From Deltaproteobacteria bacterium (GTDB lineage: Bacteria > Desulfobacterota > Syntrophia > Syntrophales > Smithellaceae), in the NCBI GenBank assembly GCA_009668925.1, contig SBEK01000013.1, positions 1 through 31,152 on the forward strand: a DNA stretch of 31,152 bases. The letters are read 5' to 3'. How positions within the stretch are numbered: the first letter of the stretch is position 1; each line of letters opens with the position of its first letter. The notes beneath the pieces are model-generated. The model ran no database searches, was not told the DNA's origin, and saw only the letters and a program-made list of their open reading frames with translations. Below, one piece after another: positions 16,601 to 23,750 of this stretch. Position numbers and translations under genes: made by a program.

Positions 16601-16835
16601 CGATGATTTCAGTGATCGTTTGGGCATTAAGCGGTTCAATATAGGTGACATCGGCCATTCCCGGATCGGTCATGATAGTCGCCGGATTGGAATTCACCAG
16701 CACAATTTGATAGCCAAGCTTGCGCAGTGCCTTGCACGCCTGGGTTCCCGAATAGTCAAATTCACAGGCCTGGCCGATCACGATCGGACCGGAACCGATG
16801 ATGAGCACTTTTTTAATGTCTTCGCGTTTTCCCAT
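13635..16835 (-). CDS. carB: Carbamoyl-phosphate synthase large subunit
   Basis: 1066 residues, the normal length. It makes carbamoyl phosphate from bicarbonate, ATP and ammonia delivered by the small subunit CarA, for pyrimidine and arginine synthesis. Two homologous halves are visible: the first opens [23 protein letters not shown] (7-29, biotin-carboxylase-like) with ATP-grasp to about 400. The second opens [20 protein letters not shown] near 555. A C-terminal MGS-like allosteric domain runs from about 940 ([21 protein letters not shown]). AGAGG precedes the ATG. carA is not adjacent, unlike in many genomes; the upstream neighbour is queF on the same strand after a 247-bp gap holding carB's own promoter. 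Confidence 0.97.
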   Translation of the reverse strand: [1066 protein letters not shown]

Positions 16836-16911
16836 ATTTAACCTCTCATTATTATTGTGGATTTATTGACGACACATTGTTGTATGTAAGAAAGAACGAA
16901 TATGTCGTGTG

Positions 16912-16940
16912 AGTATACGAATAATGGTCTCACGTGTCAA
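16912..16940 (-). promoter_or_regulatory. Predicted strong sigma70 promoter of carB
   Basis: Minus strand TTGACA (16940-16935), exactly 17 nt, then TATACT (16917-16912; 5/6). The start is expected near 16905, giving a leader of about 70 nt. It is one of the best sigma70 matches in the window. Confidence 0.78.
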
Positions 16941-16970
16941 AGGAATTATGCTGTAATAGATTGTAACGGG

Positions 16971-17027
16971 AGCAGGCGCCTTTTTCGTTGATATCGACCG
17001 GTATCACGGGAGAGCGAAACGCCTGCT
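16971..17027. repeat. Long imperfect inverted repeat between queF and carB
   Basis: AGCAGGCG (16971-16978) pairs with CGCCTGCT (17020-17027). Inside it, TTTCG pairs with CGAAA and TGATA with TATCA, giving a nested stem about 57 nt long with an 8-nt loop TCGACCGG. It lies 56-112 nt past the queF stop and upstream of the carB promoter. No U-tract follows on the minus strand, so an intrinsic terminator is doubtful; a REP-like 3'-end stabiliser is possible. Confidence 0.6.
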
Positions 17028-17082
17028 TACAGCGAAAAACAGACCTTGCGGTTTGATCGGGTCGGTATGATTTCGGTGAAAT

Positions 17083-17511
17083 CTATTTCTTTGGGCCTTT
17101 CTTATTTTGTCGATATTCCGCATCCACCGTTATGGCAATGCCGCCGCGGACGGCAAACTGCGCAGTTACTTTGCACCAGCGGGGTTCTAGCGCAGCCGTC
17201 AGATCGTCGAGAATAATGTTGGTAACATGCTCGTGAAAAACGCCCTCATTGCGAAATGACCAGAGATAGAGCTTTAACGATTTTGATTCGACGATCTTCT
17301 GATCCGGAATATACTGGATGGTGATCTTGGCAAAATCCGGCTGTCCGGTCATGGGGCAGACACAGGTGAATTCATCCGTGGACAGCGTTACCGTATAATC
17401 GCGCCGGGCATGGCTGGGAAAAGTTTCGAGCCTGCGGCTCGGTTGCTCTTTCCGGCCCGATCCCAAAAGAGTGAGTCGATTGAAATCATTGCCGGATTTT
17501 TTTGCGCCCAT
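17083..17511 (-). CDS. queF: QueF, NADPH-dependent 7-cyano-7-deazaguanine reductase (short, unimodular type)
   Basis: 142 residues from ATG 17511, which has GGAG 6 nt upstream; a TTG at 17523 would add four residues but destroys that spacing. It reduces preQ0 to preQ1 in queuosine synthesis for tRNA wobble-base modification. The tunnelling-fold motif [14 protein letters not shown] holds the nucleophile Cys52 and Asp59, [14 protein letters not shown] (75-88) the NADPH/substrate site, and FHE (92-94) follows. Length matches the single-domain Bacillus type, not the longer E. coli type. No other que gene is nearby, and I did not see a preQ1 riboswitch in the 126 bp upstream. It is divergent from the rubredoxin-like gene. 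Confidence 0.94.
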   Translation of the reverse strand: MGAKKSGNDFNRLTLLGSGRKEQPSRRLETFPSHARRDYTVTLSTDEFTCVCPMTGQPDFAKITIQYIPDQKIVESKSLKLYLWSFRNEGVFHEHVTNIILDDLTAALEPRWCKVTAQFAVRGGIAITVDAEYRQNKKGPKK

Positions 17512-17649
17512 GTCTTTCTCCAAAAGAATTCTTGTCTTCGTTTACCGGAAGCGCGGGGTAATTTCAAGAATATTCCGCCAGCTGAAAAGTATCGCCTTCC
17601 GAGGATGCTTTATGATAGATTGACGGTGACCTTAATTGAAGGAGAACAA

Positions 17650-17844
17650 ATGATGCCTGAAAACAAAACAACGCTTCCCGAAAATACCTGGAAGTGCAGC
17701 AATTGCGGCAATACGGTTGTCGAACGGGTCCCCCCGCAAACCTGCCCCGTCTGCAAACAGAAATGTGAGTTTCTCAATGTCACGTGCTACCAGCCGGAAT
17801 GCGGTTTCACAGGGATGGATAACCGCCTCAAACCGTCAAAGTAG
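17650..17844 (+). CDS. Small rubredoxin-like / zinc-ribbon protein
   Basis: 64 residues from ATG 17650 (a second ATG follows directly at 17653); GGAG lies 5-8 nt upstream. It has two CxxC pairs in rubredoxin arrangement, WKCSNCG and PPQTCPVCK, like the C-terminal domain of rubrerythrin. Three further cysteines follow in KCEFLNVTCYQPECGF, so there are seven in total (15, 18, 31, 34, 38, 45, 50 counted from the second Met). It could bind iron for electron transfer in an anaerobe, or zinc; sequence alone cannot decide. The extra C-terminal cysteines are not part of ordinary rubredoxin. Stand-alone, facing away from queF. Confidence 0.78.
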   Translation: MMPENKTTLPENTWKCSNCGNTVVERVPPQTCPVCKQKCEFLNVTCYQPECGFTGMDNRLKPSK

Positions 17845-17957
17845 CCCATGGCGTCCGGGATATCATTTAAACGTCCCGGGCAAGAACCGACAAAGGTTGA
17901 CGTCAATCATTCGATCATGTCACCTCTCTAAGTTAGAGCGGATGTATGTTTTGGCAG

Positions 17958-17989
17958 AAAAAGGGCGCCCATGTCTCTGAGCGCCCTTT
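17958..17989 (-). terminator. Intrinsic terminator of the acyl-CoA synthetase gene
   Basis: AAAGGGCGC (17960-17968) and GCGCCCTTT (17981-17989) form a perfect 9-bp stem with a 12-nt loop, 38 nt past the acyl-CoA synthetase stop. On the minus strand the stem runs into TTTTTC, as expected of an intrinsic terminator. Confidence 0.8.
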
Positions 17990-18026
17990 AACGGTCTTCC
18001 ATAAGGGAGACTTTCTTTGTTTGCTG

Positions 18027-19835
18027 TTACTTATAGAGATTCTGAAGTTGCTCCCCGTATCTCTTCAGGACGAGCGGGCGCTTGAGCTTCATCGTCTGGG
18101 TGAGCATTCCGCTATCCACGGTGAAGTCCTCCGCGATGAAAAGGAACTTCTGCGGTACTTCATAGCTGCCGTAGGTTTTGCGCAGATGCGCGATAATATC
18201 TTTGGACAGATAATCCGTTAACGCCTTTTGGTTCAGCGATTCTTCCAGGGTGCTTTTTAAGAGAGGCTTTATGTCCGGATCGGCTTTCAGAGCGGCAAAA
18301 TCGGGAACAACAAGAGCCACGTTGTAGTCTTTGCCGTCGCCATACAGCATCACGTTGAGAACATATCGCAAAAGCTTCACTTCATTTTCAATGCCTTCCG
18401 GATGGACATACTTGCCGTTGGCCAGTTTATATTCATCCTTGAAGCGTCCGGTGATATGCAAATAACCTTCCTCATCGATCCAGCCGCGGTCGCCGGTGCG
18501 TAGCCCTGGGAAGCCGTTCCATGTGTCCGGCATCATGACTTCCGCTGTTTGCTGCGGTTTATTGAGGTAACCCATCATGATATGCGGACCGTAAGCGATG
18601 ATTTCACCATCCAGGCTTTCAACGCCGACACGTGATTTGTCGATCACGACGTGCATATTTTTTACGACTTTGCCGACAGTTCCGTATTTGTTGCCGTACT
18701 TGGGCGAGTTCATGGTGAGCGTGGGACCTGTTTCCGTGAGTCCGTAGCCGTCGAACGTCGGCTGGCCGATGTCTTTGAAGAAGAGGGCGATTTCCGGCTT
18801 CATGAGCGCGCTGCCGGTCACGAAAAATTTCAGCGCCCCGCCGAAGATGTTGCGGACCTGGGAGAAAACCAGCGCATCATAATCTTTGAACTCTTTTGTT
18901 TTCTCAGGAAGATCTCTGTTCTTGATCGCCTCGGCAACGGCAGCATCGAAAAATTGCTTCTTGACCGGATCGGCGGCGACTCCCTGCTGAATGGTGTCAT
19001 AGACCTTGTTGACGATGCGGGGAACTACGGAGAGTCCCGTGGGTTTGACTTCCGCAAAATTCTGAATCAGTTTGTCGACGGATTCGGCAAAAGCGATGCC
19101 GCCGCCGCAAAGAATGTAATCATGGAGATCGGCTGCCAGGCCAAAGACGTGCGCCCAGGGAAGAATCGCCACCACATGCATGGTTTCATCCAGATCAAAC
19201 ATATCCACGCCGGCACGCGGGCACAATGTAAGCGTCCCATGAGAAAGCATGACGCCCTTCGGATCGCCGGTGGTGCCTGATGTATAGACGATATTGGCCA
19301 GATCCGACCAGGCGGGCTTGATCGAAGGCGCGGGATTCTTCCTGCCCGTTTCCTCCAGGGCAGCAAGCGAATTCCCGCCCTCGCCGAAAACAACGAATAT
19401 TTCTTTCAAAGTCGGAATATTATTTTTGAAATCCTTGACTTTGTCATACGCCTTGCCGTCCTGCACAAAGAGAAACTTTACCTCGGCATCGGTAATAATA
19501 TAGTGCATGACTTTGGGAAGCTCCTGCAGGTACATGGGAACAAAAACACCTCCCAGACCATGGACAGCCTGCTCGCAGATAAACCATTCCGAGCAGTTGT
19601 TGAGAATCACCCCGACTCTCTCACCCCGGGAAAGCCCGAGCTTCTTCAGGGCGCCCCGAAGATTATCAACCCTGTCGGCTACCTCCCGGCGCGTCACCCA
19701 TTCATACTTCCCGGACGCCGGATTCTTGGTACCGAAAAGCCTGTTGTTCGGCCATTTGGCCACGCTCTGCTCAAACAAGTCGACCAGATTATTCGGGTTG
19801 TCATACACGGAATTCATGTCTGCTTCTTTCGTCAT
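18027..19835 (-). CDS. Long-chain fatty acid-CoA ligase (AMP-forming acyl-CoA synthetase)
   Basis: 602 residues from ATG 19835, which has GAGG 7 nt upstream; the ATG just before it at 19838 is equally in frame but closer to the site. It activates a carboxylic acid to acyl-AMP and then acyl-CoA. Motifs: P-loop YTSGTTGDPKG (near 184-194), PWAHVFG, DGYGLTETGP (A5-like), TGDRGWIDEEGYLHITGR with the hinge, and KLKRPLV near the end with the A10-type lysine. Length and motif style match the FACL/long-chain group, close to bacterial FadD15-like enzymes, rather than acetyl-CoA synthetase. No signal peptide. Near the TetR regulator and the 3-hydroxyacyl-CoA dehydrogenase, it fits fatty-acid use or storage; chain length is not predictable. 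Confidence 0.9.
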   Translation of the reverse strand: MTKEADMNSVYDNPNNLVDLFEQSVAKWPNNRLFGTKNPASGKYEWVTRREVADRVDNLRGALKKLGLSRGERVGVILNNCSEWFICEQAVHGLGGVFVPMYLQELPKVMHYIITDAEVKFLFVQDGKAYDKVKDFKNNIPTLKEIFVVFGEGGNSLAALEETGRKNPAPSIKPAWSDLANIVYTSGTTGDPKGVMLSHGTLTLCPRAGVDMFDLDETMHVVAILPWAHVFGLAADLHDYILCGGGIAFAESVDKLIQNFAEVKPTGLSVVPRIVNKVYDTIQQGVAADPVKKQFFDAAVAEAIKNRDLPEKTKEFKDYDALVFSQVRNIFGGALKFFVTGSALMKPEIALFFKDIGQPTFDGYGLTETGPTLTMNSPKYGNKYGTVGKVVKNMHVVIDKSRVGVESLDGEIIAYGPHIMMGYLNKPQQTAEVMMPDTWNGFPGLRTGDRGWIDEEGYLHITGRFKDEYKLANGKYVHPEGIENEVKLLRYVLNVMLYGDGKDYNVALVVPDFAALKADPDIKPLLKSTLEESLNQKALTDYLSKDIIAHLRKTYGSYEVPQKFLFIAEDFTVDSGMLTQTMKLKRPLVLKRYGEQLQNLYK

Positions 19836-20209
19836 CATTTCACCTCGGTATGTAAGATATGTAGTTCCCCTCTGAAAGAGATTCCGGGAATACGTTTTTT
19901 ATCTCGGTCCGATGTCTCCTGTAAGCCATTCCTTAAGAACATCGATTAATTTTGCAGGAACCCTTGCCTGAAGAACAGCTCATTCGACTTCAGTTGCACG
20001 CCATTTGCGCGCCTGGAGATGGCCGGGGCTATGGGTCCTTGTCAGAAACGCCTTGCGTGACGGATACCGGACGAACAGAACGTTCTTTGCGATATGGCCA
20101 TATGGTCTGTCTTCCTGGCCGGAGCATCCGTCCCTCAAGAGCCGATTCGTTTCAATACAACGAGCGCTGGTTGTATTAAATGGTAGGCGCCGCTTGTGTC
20201 AAGCACTAT

Positions 20210-20225
20210 TTTGACCGGGGTCAAA
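20210..20225. promoter_or_regulatory. TTTGACC-GG-GGTCAAA dyad
   Basis: Seven-base perfect arms around a 2-bp centre. Tight dyads of this size are typical of operators. It is about 375 bp upstream of the acyl-CoA synthetase start and about 75 bp past the tetR stop, so its target gene is unclear. Confidence 0.4.
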
Positions 20226-20239
20226 TATCCAATAATAGC

Positions 20240-20269
20240 GGAAAGGCGGCCGAAATCGACCGCCTTTCC
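20240..20269 (-). terminator. Hairpin past tetR, probable terminator
   Basis: GGAAAGGCGG (20240-20249) and CCGCCTTTCC (20260-20269) make a perfect 10-bp stem with a 10-nt loop, 31 nt past the tetR stop. The sequence after it on the minus strand is A/T-mixed rather than a clean U-tract; on the plus strand TGATTCTTTAT follows. Confidence 0.6.
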
Positions 20270-20300
20270 TGATTCTTTATCTCGGGCTCGGAAAAAAAGA

Positions 20301-20927
20301 TCAAACCATGACCGCTTTCATGACATGCTCTTCGATCAGGTTGATGAGCTCATCTTTTGAGCAGGTCTTCAAATTCCATTTACGCAGCGCATGTACGGCC
20401 AATTCGTAAACGATCATGTTGGCGGTGAATGATGCGTCTTTAAAATGAAAGACTTCTCTCTGGATGCCTTTCTTCAGGATTTCTTCTATCTGGGCGACGA
20501 CCTGACTTTCCCTCGCCAGAATAATCTTCAGCAGGCGCTTGGAGAGCGATTTGGACTCCCGGTATAAGAGCAGGATTTCTTCTCCATAATCATACCCGTT
20601 ATCGATTAATCCGTGAATAACGGCTCTCAGCTGTGCAACGGGATCATCAATATTCATGATACCCTGTTTCTCAAAAAGTTCAATTTCGCGCTGGTGAATC
20701 ATTTCCATCACCAGAAAAAGAATTTCGTCCTTGCTCTTGATAAAATAGTATAAATTCCGGATATCGATGCCGGTCGCTTTGGAGATTTCGCGCATGGATG
20801 TCTGAGCGTAGCCCTTTTTTACAAAAAGCCTTGTCGCCTTCCTGATGATCTGCATCTGTCTTTTTTGAAACAGGTCATTATTGCGCCTGGGTTTAGCCTC
20901 CCCGCCGGGGGTTACGGGCTTTCTCAT
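20301..20927 (-). CDS. TetR/AcrR-family transcriptional regulator
   Basis: 208 residues. The N-terminal helix-turn-helix spans about 26-70: IIRKATRLFVKKGYAQTSMREISKATGIDIRNLYYFIKSKDEIL in short overlapping parts, matching the TetR_N pattern. The C-terminal region (about 75-208) is helical, the ligand and dimerisation domain. The first 20 residues are basic and variable. A weak ribosome-binding site precedes the ATG. It is transcribed divergently from the 3-hydroxyacyl-CoA dehydrogenase gene across 202 bp with back-to-back -35 boxes, which suggests control of that gene and itself, perhaps with an acyl-CoA as effector, as for FadR-type TetR proteins. The effector is inferred from context only. 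Confidence 0.88.
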   Translation of the reverse strand: MRKPVTPGGEAKPRRNNDLFQKRQMQIIRKATRLFVKKGYAQTSMREISKATGIDIRNLYYFIKSKDEILFLVMEMIHQREIELFEKQGIMNIDDPVAQLRAVIHGLIDNGYDYGEEILLLYRESKSLSKRLLKIILARESQVVAQIEEILKKGIQREVFHFKDASFTANMIVYELAVHALRKWNLKTCSKDELINLIEEHVMKAVMV

Positions 20928-20961
20928 GGATTGACAACCGTCCTTTCCGAATTATGGCATT

Positions 20962-20989
20962 CCTATAACAGAAGCATCCGGCGTGTCAA
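20962..20989 (-). promoter_or_regulatory. Predicted promoter of tetR
   Basis: Minus strand TTGACA (20989-20984), 16-nt spacer, TATAGG (20967-20962). The start would be near 20955, giving a short leader of about 28 nt. Confidence 0.5.
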
Positions 20990-21008
20990 TGTAAATTCGA
21001 AATATAAC

Positions 21009-21037
21009 TTGACAAAATGCCTCCGGCAAAATAATTC
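21009..21037 (+). promoter_or_regulatory. Possible promoter of the 3-hydroxyacyl-CoA dehydrogenase gene
   Basis: A perfect TTGACA at 21009-21014 is followed by an AT-rich stretch at about 21030-21037 (AATAAT with a short 15-nt spacer, or TAATTC at 17). The -10 is therefore uncertain. The box is 19 bp from the tetR -35 box on the other strand. Confidence 0.45.
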
Positions 21038-21129
21038 ATACAACGAACGATGTTGGAATTTATGGAAGTATGGAAAGTGTCAGGACATGACGTATGAGAT
21101 AATTTAATGAACGAAAGTGAGGAGGAAAC

Positions 21130-21999
21130 ATGAAGATTGAAGATGTGAAAAATGTATGTGTCGTCGGCGCGGGCAACATGGGCCATCAGATTGCACTTCA
21201 GTGCGCTCTTTCCGGGTTTAAGACCGTCAGCACGGACGTCGTGCCGGCCGTTCTGGAAAAAGCCCAGAAGTTTGTCGAAGGCTATCTGCCGGGCCGTGTT
21301 CAGAAGGGAAAATTGACGGAAGAACAGGCCAAGAAAGTCCGGAGTCTGATCTCCTTTACGGGCGATTTGAAAGAGGCTGTGAAGGACGCCGATGTGGTGA
21401 TTGAAGCCGTTCTGGAAAGAATCGACCTGAAGCGGAAAATCTTTGCCGATCTGGACAAGTTCGCCCCGGCCAAGGCCATTCTGGCAACCAACAGTTCCTT
21501 TATCGTGAGCTCCCGGATTGCGGACGCCACCTCGCGCCCCTCTCAGGTCTGCAACCTTCACTTCTTCAATCCCGCGCTAGTCATGAAACTTGTGGAAGTC
21601 GTTCAGGGACCGCACGTGTCGGACGAAACGGCAAAGTGCATGATGGACTTCTGTCTGAAGATCGACAAAATCCCCATCCATATCAAGAAGGAAGTCGACG
21701 GTTTTGTTTTGAATCGCATTTTCAAAGTGATTTCCAAAGAAGCGCTCTGGATGCTGGAAATGGGCGTGGCTTCCTATGAAGATATCGATAAGGCCTGCGT
21801 CTATGGCGCCGGTCATCCGATGGGGCCTTTCCGCCTGATGGATTTGACCGGTATTGATCTGACTTACGATGTCGGCATGGGTCATTTCTACGAAACCGGC
21901 GATCCGGCAGACCTGCCATCCCCTTCCGTCGTCCGCAAGGTCACCGAAGGCAAATTCGGCCAGAAAACCGGCGAAGGCTGGTACAGCTACAAGAAGTAA
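21130..21999 (+). CDS. 3-hydroxybutyryl-CoA / 3-hydroxyacyl-CoA dehydrogenase
   Basis: 289 residues, the normal length of the short stand-alone enzyme (Hbd/PaaH type). It interconverts 3-hydroxyacyl-CoA and 3-oxoacyl-CoA with NAD(H). The Rossmann motif GAGNMG is at 13-18 with Asp36 for NAD specificity. The catalytic region shows Asn121-Ser122 (ATNSSF) and His144 in HFFNP; the C-terminal domain contains DGFVLNRIF and GHPMGPFRLMDLTG. An excellent AGGAGG precedes the ATG. The divergent TetR gene suggests regulated expression. In this setting it fits beta-oxidation or butyrate-type metabolism, but no thiolase or crotonase is in the window, so pathway direction is open. Confidence 0.93.
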   Translation: MKIEDVKNVCVVGAGNMGHQIALQCALSGFKTVSTDVVPAVLEKAQKFVEGYLPGRVQKGKLTEEQAKKVRSLISFTGDLKEAVKDADVVIEAVLERIDLKRKIFADLDKFAPAKAILATNSSFIVSSRIADATSRPSQVCNLHFFNPALVMKLVEVVQGPHVSDETAKCMMDFCLKIDKIPIHIKKEVDGFVLNRIFKVISKEALWMLEMGVASYEDIDKACVYGAGHPMGPFRLMDLTGIDLTYDVGMGHFYETGDPADLPSPSVVRKVTEGKFGQKTGEGWYSYKK

Positions 22000-22017
22000 A
22001 TCAAACCGGAACCAAAG

Positions 22018-22034
22018 GCTCTCTATGCGAGAGC
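22018..22034. other. Short hairpin past the dehydrogenase gene
   Basis: GCTCTC (22018-22023) and GAGAGC (22029-22034) around a 5-nt loop, just before the main terminator. Probably a secondary 3'-end structure. Confidence 0.4.
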
Positions 22035-22043
22035 TCCAAATCA

Positions 22044-22078
22044 AAACGCCCCGGAGTTCCCTGAACTTCGGGGCGTTT
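22044..22078. terminator. Bidirectional terminator between convergent hbd-type and lpd-type genes
   Basis: AAACGCCCCG (22044-22053) and CGGGGCGTTT (22069-22078) pair perfectly, and inner AGTTC/GAACT extends the stem to about 16 bp with a 3-nt loop. A/T runs at both ends suit termination in both directions. Confidence 0.85.
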
Positions 22079-22104
22079 GCCGCTGAGCCGGCCATCGGTG
22101 ATCA

Positions 22105-23463
22105 TTAACCGCCAAATGATGAAAAAATTTCGCTGAGGGTCGGGTGCGGGATGACCCAGGTGTGAAGCTGCTTTCGGGTCATTTTATCGGACACGGCGAG
22201 AGCGAGTGGTGAAATGAGGTCGGCGGCATGATCACCCACAATGACCGCACCGATGATTCTATCTTCGTGGAAGACGGCCTTGACGAAGCCCGGTGCCATC
22301 AACTCGGCGCGGGCAATAATATTGGCGCTGTATTGGGATTTGACGACCTCGATTTTGAAGCCTTCACTTTCCGCACGCTTTTGCGTATAGCCGACGCGGG
22401 CAATCTGCGGATGGCTGTAAACGACGGATGGTATGGCATTTTCGTTGTAGTTATAATCACTGCCGCCGTACAGGTTTTCTACCGCAACTCGGGCCTGCCT
22501 CGCCGCGCGGTGCGCCAGCATCATTCCGCCGGTCACATCGCCTGCAGCATAAACGCCGCGCACACGGGTCTGCATATTCGCATCGATTTTGATTCCGGCA
22601 TTCGTATAATCGATTCCCAATCTGTTCAACTGGTCTTTCAGCAGAAACGGTTTGCGGCCCGTGCAAAGCAAAGCGCATCCGGCGCGCATTTCCATGGTCT
22701 CGTCATTTTTCCGAACGTGCATCACGACCCCGCCCGGCGATTCCTTGAGGCTCGCGAGTGCGGTTTGCGTGTGAAGTGCAATCCCCAGACGAGCCAGTTC
22801 CTGGTTGAGAAAGGCCGCGGCTTCGTCGTCTTCCTGAGGTAAAATGCGGTCCAGCAGTTCGACCAGAATAACCTTGACGCCGAGCTCAGCAAATACTGTT
22901 GCGTATTCAACGCCGATAAAGCTGCCGCCGACAATGATCATACTTGCGGGCAGCGTTGTCAGACCAAGGATGTCGTCCGATGTCAGAATCCGTTCCCCCG
23001 GCTGGACATCTTTCAAAATCAGAGGTTCTGATCCCCAGGCAATCAGAACGCCGCCGGCCGTCAGTTGCTGACTTTGTCCGGTTGAATCCGTAAATCGCAC
23101 TTCTTCGGGTGAAAGGATTTCACCCGTACCCAGTTTTGTTTCGACGCCGGCATCGGCCAGTGCTTTTTGCGCTCCCAGAGCGGCAAGTTTAACAACCTGC
23201 TCCCGGTGCTTTTTCATGGCCGCAAAATCAAAAGAGGCACTGTTAACATTAACACCGATGCGTTTGAGTTTTTTCAAATCCGTATAAAATTTGCTGCATG
23301 TGAGCAGTGCTTTGGTAGGGATACAGCCGCGATGTGTGCATGTACCGCCCCAGCCGTCCTTTTCAATAATGAGAACTCGTTTTTTCTTAGCTGCGGCCGT
23401 TTCCGCCGCGGCCAGCCCTCCCGGGCCGCCGCCTACAACAATGAGATCGTATTTATCGGTCAT
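22105..23463 (-). CDS. Dihydrolipoamide dehydrogenase-like pyridine nucleotide-disulfide oxidoreductase
   Basis: 452 residues from ATG 23463, chosen because it opens the FAD-binding motif directly; a longer frame upstream would add 29 unrelated residues. FAD motif GGGPGGLAAAE (11-21), redox disulfide GGTCTHRGCIPTK (Cys42, Cys47), NAD domain VGGSFIGVEYA, second FAD motif GVYAAGDVTGG and the C-terminal His440-Glu445 dyad (HPTLSE). All point to a Lpd/E3-type enzyme. No 2-oxoacid dehydrogenase E1/E2 or glycine cleavage gene lies nearby, so the partner complex is unknown; mercuric or glutathione reductase functions are less likely because their extra motifs are absent. AAGGG and GGAGG precede the start. 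Confidence 0.88.
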   Translation of the reverse strand: MTDKYDLIVVGGGPGGLAAAETAAAKKKRVLIIEKDGWGGTCTHRGCIPTKALLTCSKFYTDLKKLKRIGVNVNSASFDFAAMKKHREQVVKLAALGAQKALADAGVETKLGTGEILSPEEVRFTDSTGQSQQLTAGGVLIAWGSEPLILKDVQPGERILTSDDILGLTTLPASMIIVGGSFIGVEYATVFAELGVKVILVELLDRILPQEDDEAAAFLNQELARLGIALHTQTALASLKESPGGVVMHVRKNDETMEMRAGCALLCTGRKPFLLKDQLNRLGIDYTNAGIKIDANMQTRVRGVYAAGDVTGGMMLAHRAARQARVAVENLYGGSDYNYNENAIPSVVYSHPQIARVGYTQKRAESEGFKIEVVKSQYSANIIARAELMAPGFVKAVFHEDRIIGAVIVGDHAADLISPLALAVSDKMTRKQLHTWVIPHPTLSEIFSSFGG

Positions 23464-23704
23464 CTTGCACCCTTCCTCCCGGAAAATTATTAACACAGGC
23501 CTTCCCGCCAGGCAAACAGAAATTCTTAAATCAAAGCCGACAGTTCGCAATCGGGAACCGGGGATCGCGACCGATACGGCAGGGGACGGCCTAGAATATT
23601 CGGTCCTTTGGCTTCAGGGAACGGCCATGAAGCCACGCAGGCCCGTAATTAAAATTGTTTTCGAGCCGGCAATGGCTCGCCCGGACGCTATGAGCAACCG
23701 GGAA

Positions 23705-23733
23705 TTGAAACTTGTCATACCCGCCAATATCTG
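23705..23733 (+). promoter_or_regulatory. Possible promoter of the xseA-xseB-ispA-dxs operon
   Basis: TTGAAA (23705-23710), 17-nt spacer, TATCTG (23728-23733). The start would be near 23740, leaving only about 11 nt before the xseA ATG and no strong ribosome-binding site, so confidence is low. Confidence 0.33.
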
Positions 23734-23750
23734 GTAGTTCATTTCGTCAG

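Larger units (their letters stand above)
19836..20300. other. 465-bp gap with no supportable gene
   Basis: The stretch between the acyl-CoA synthetase start and the tetR stop has short open frames but none with a ribosome-binding site and family-like protein. It holds two short palindromes (AGAACGTTCT at 20077-20086, ATATGGCCATAT at 20092-20103), the TTTGACC dyad at 20210-20225 and a strong hairpin at 20240-20269. The promoter of the acyl-CoA synthetase should lie here, but I could not find convincing paired boxes. Confidence 0.6.

Noticed and set aside
17524..17649. Possible preQ1 riboswitch upstream of queF
   Set aside because: I could not find the small H-type pseudoknot pattern with a short A-rich tail near the queF start.
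19952..20214. Short plus-strand frames in the acyl-CoA synthetase to tetR gap
   Set aside because: No ribosome-binding site, biased composition, no recognisable domain.
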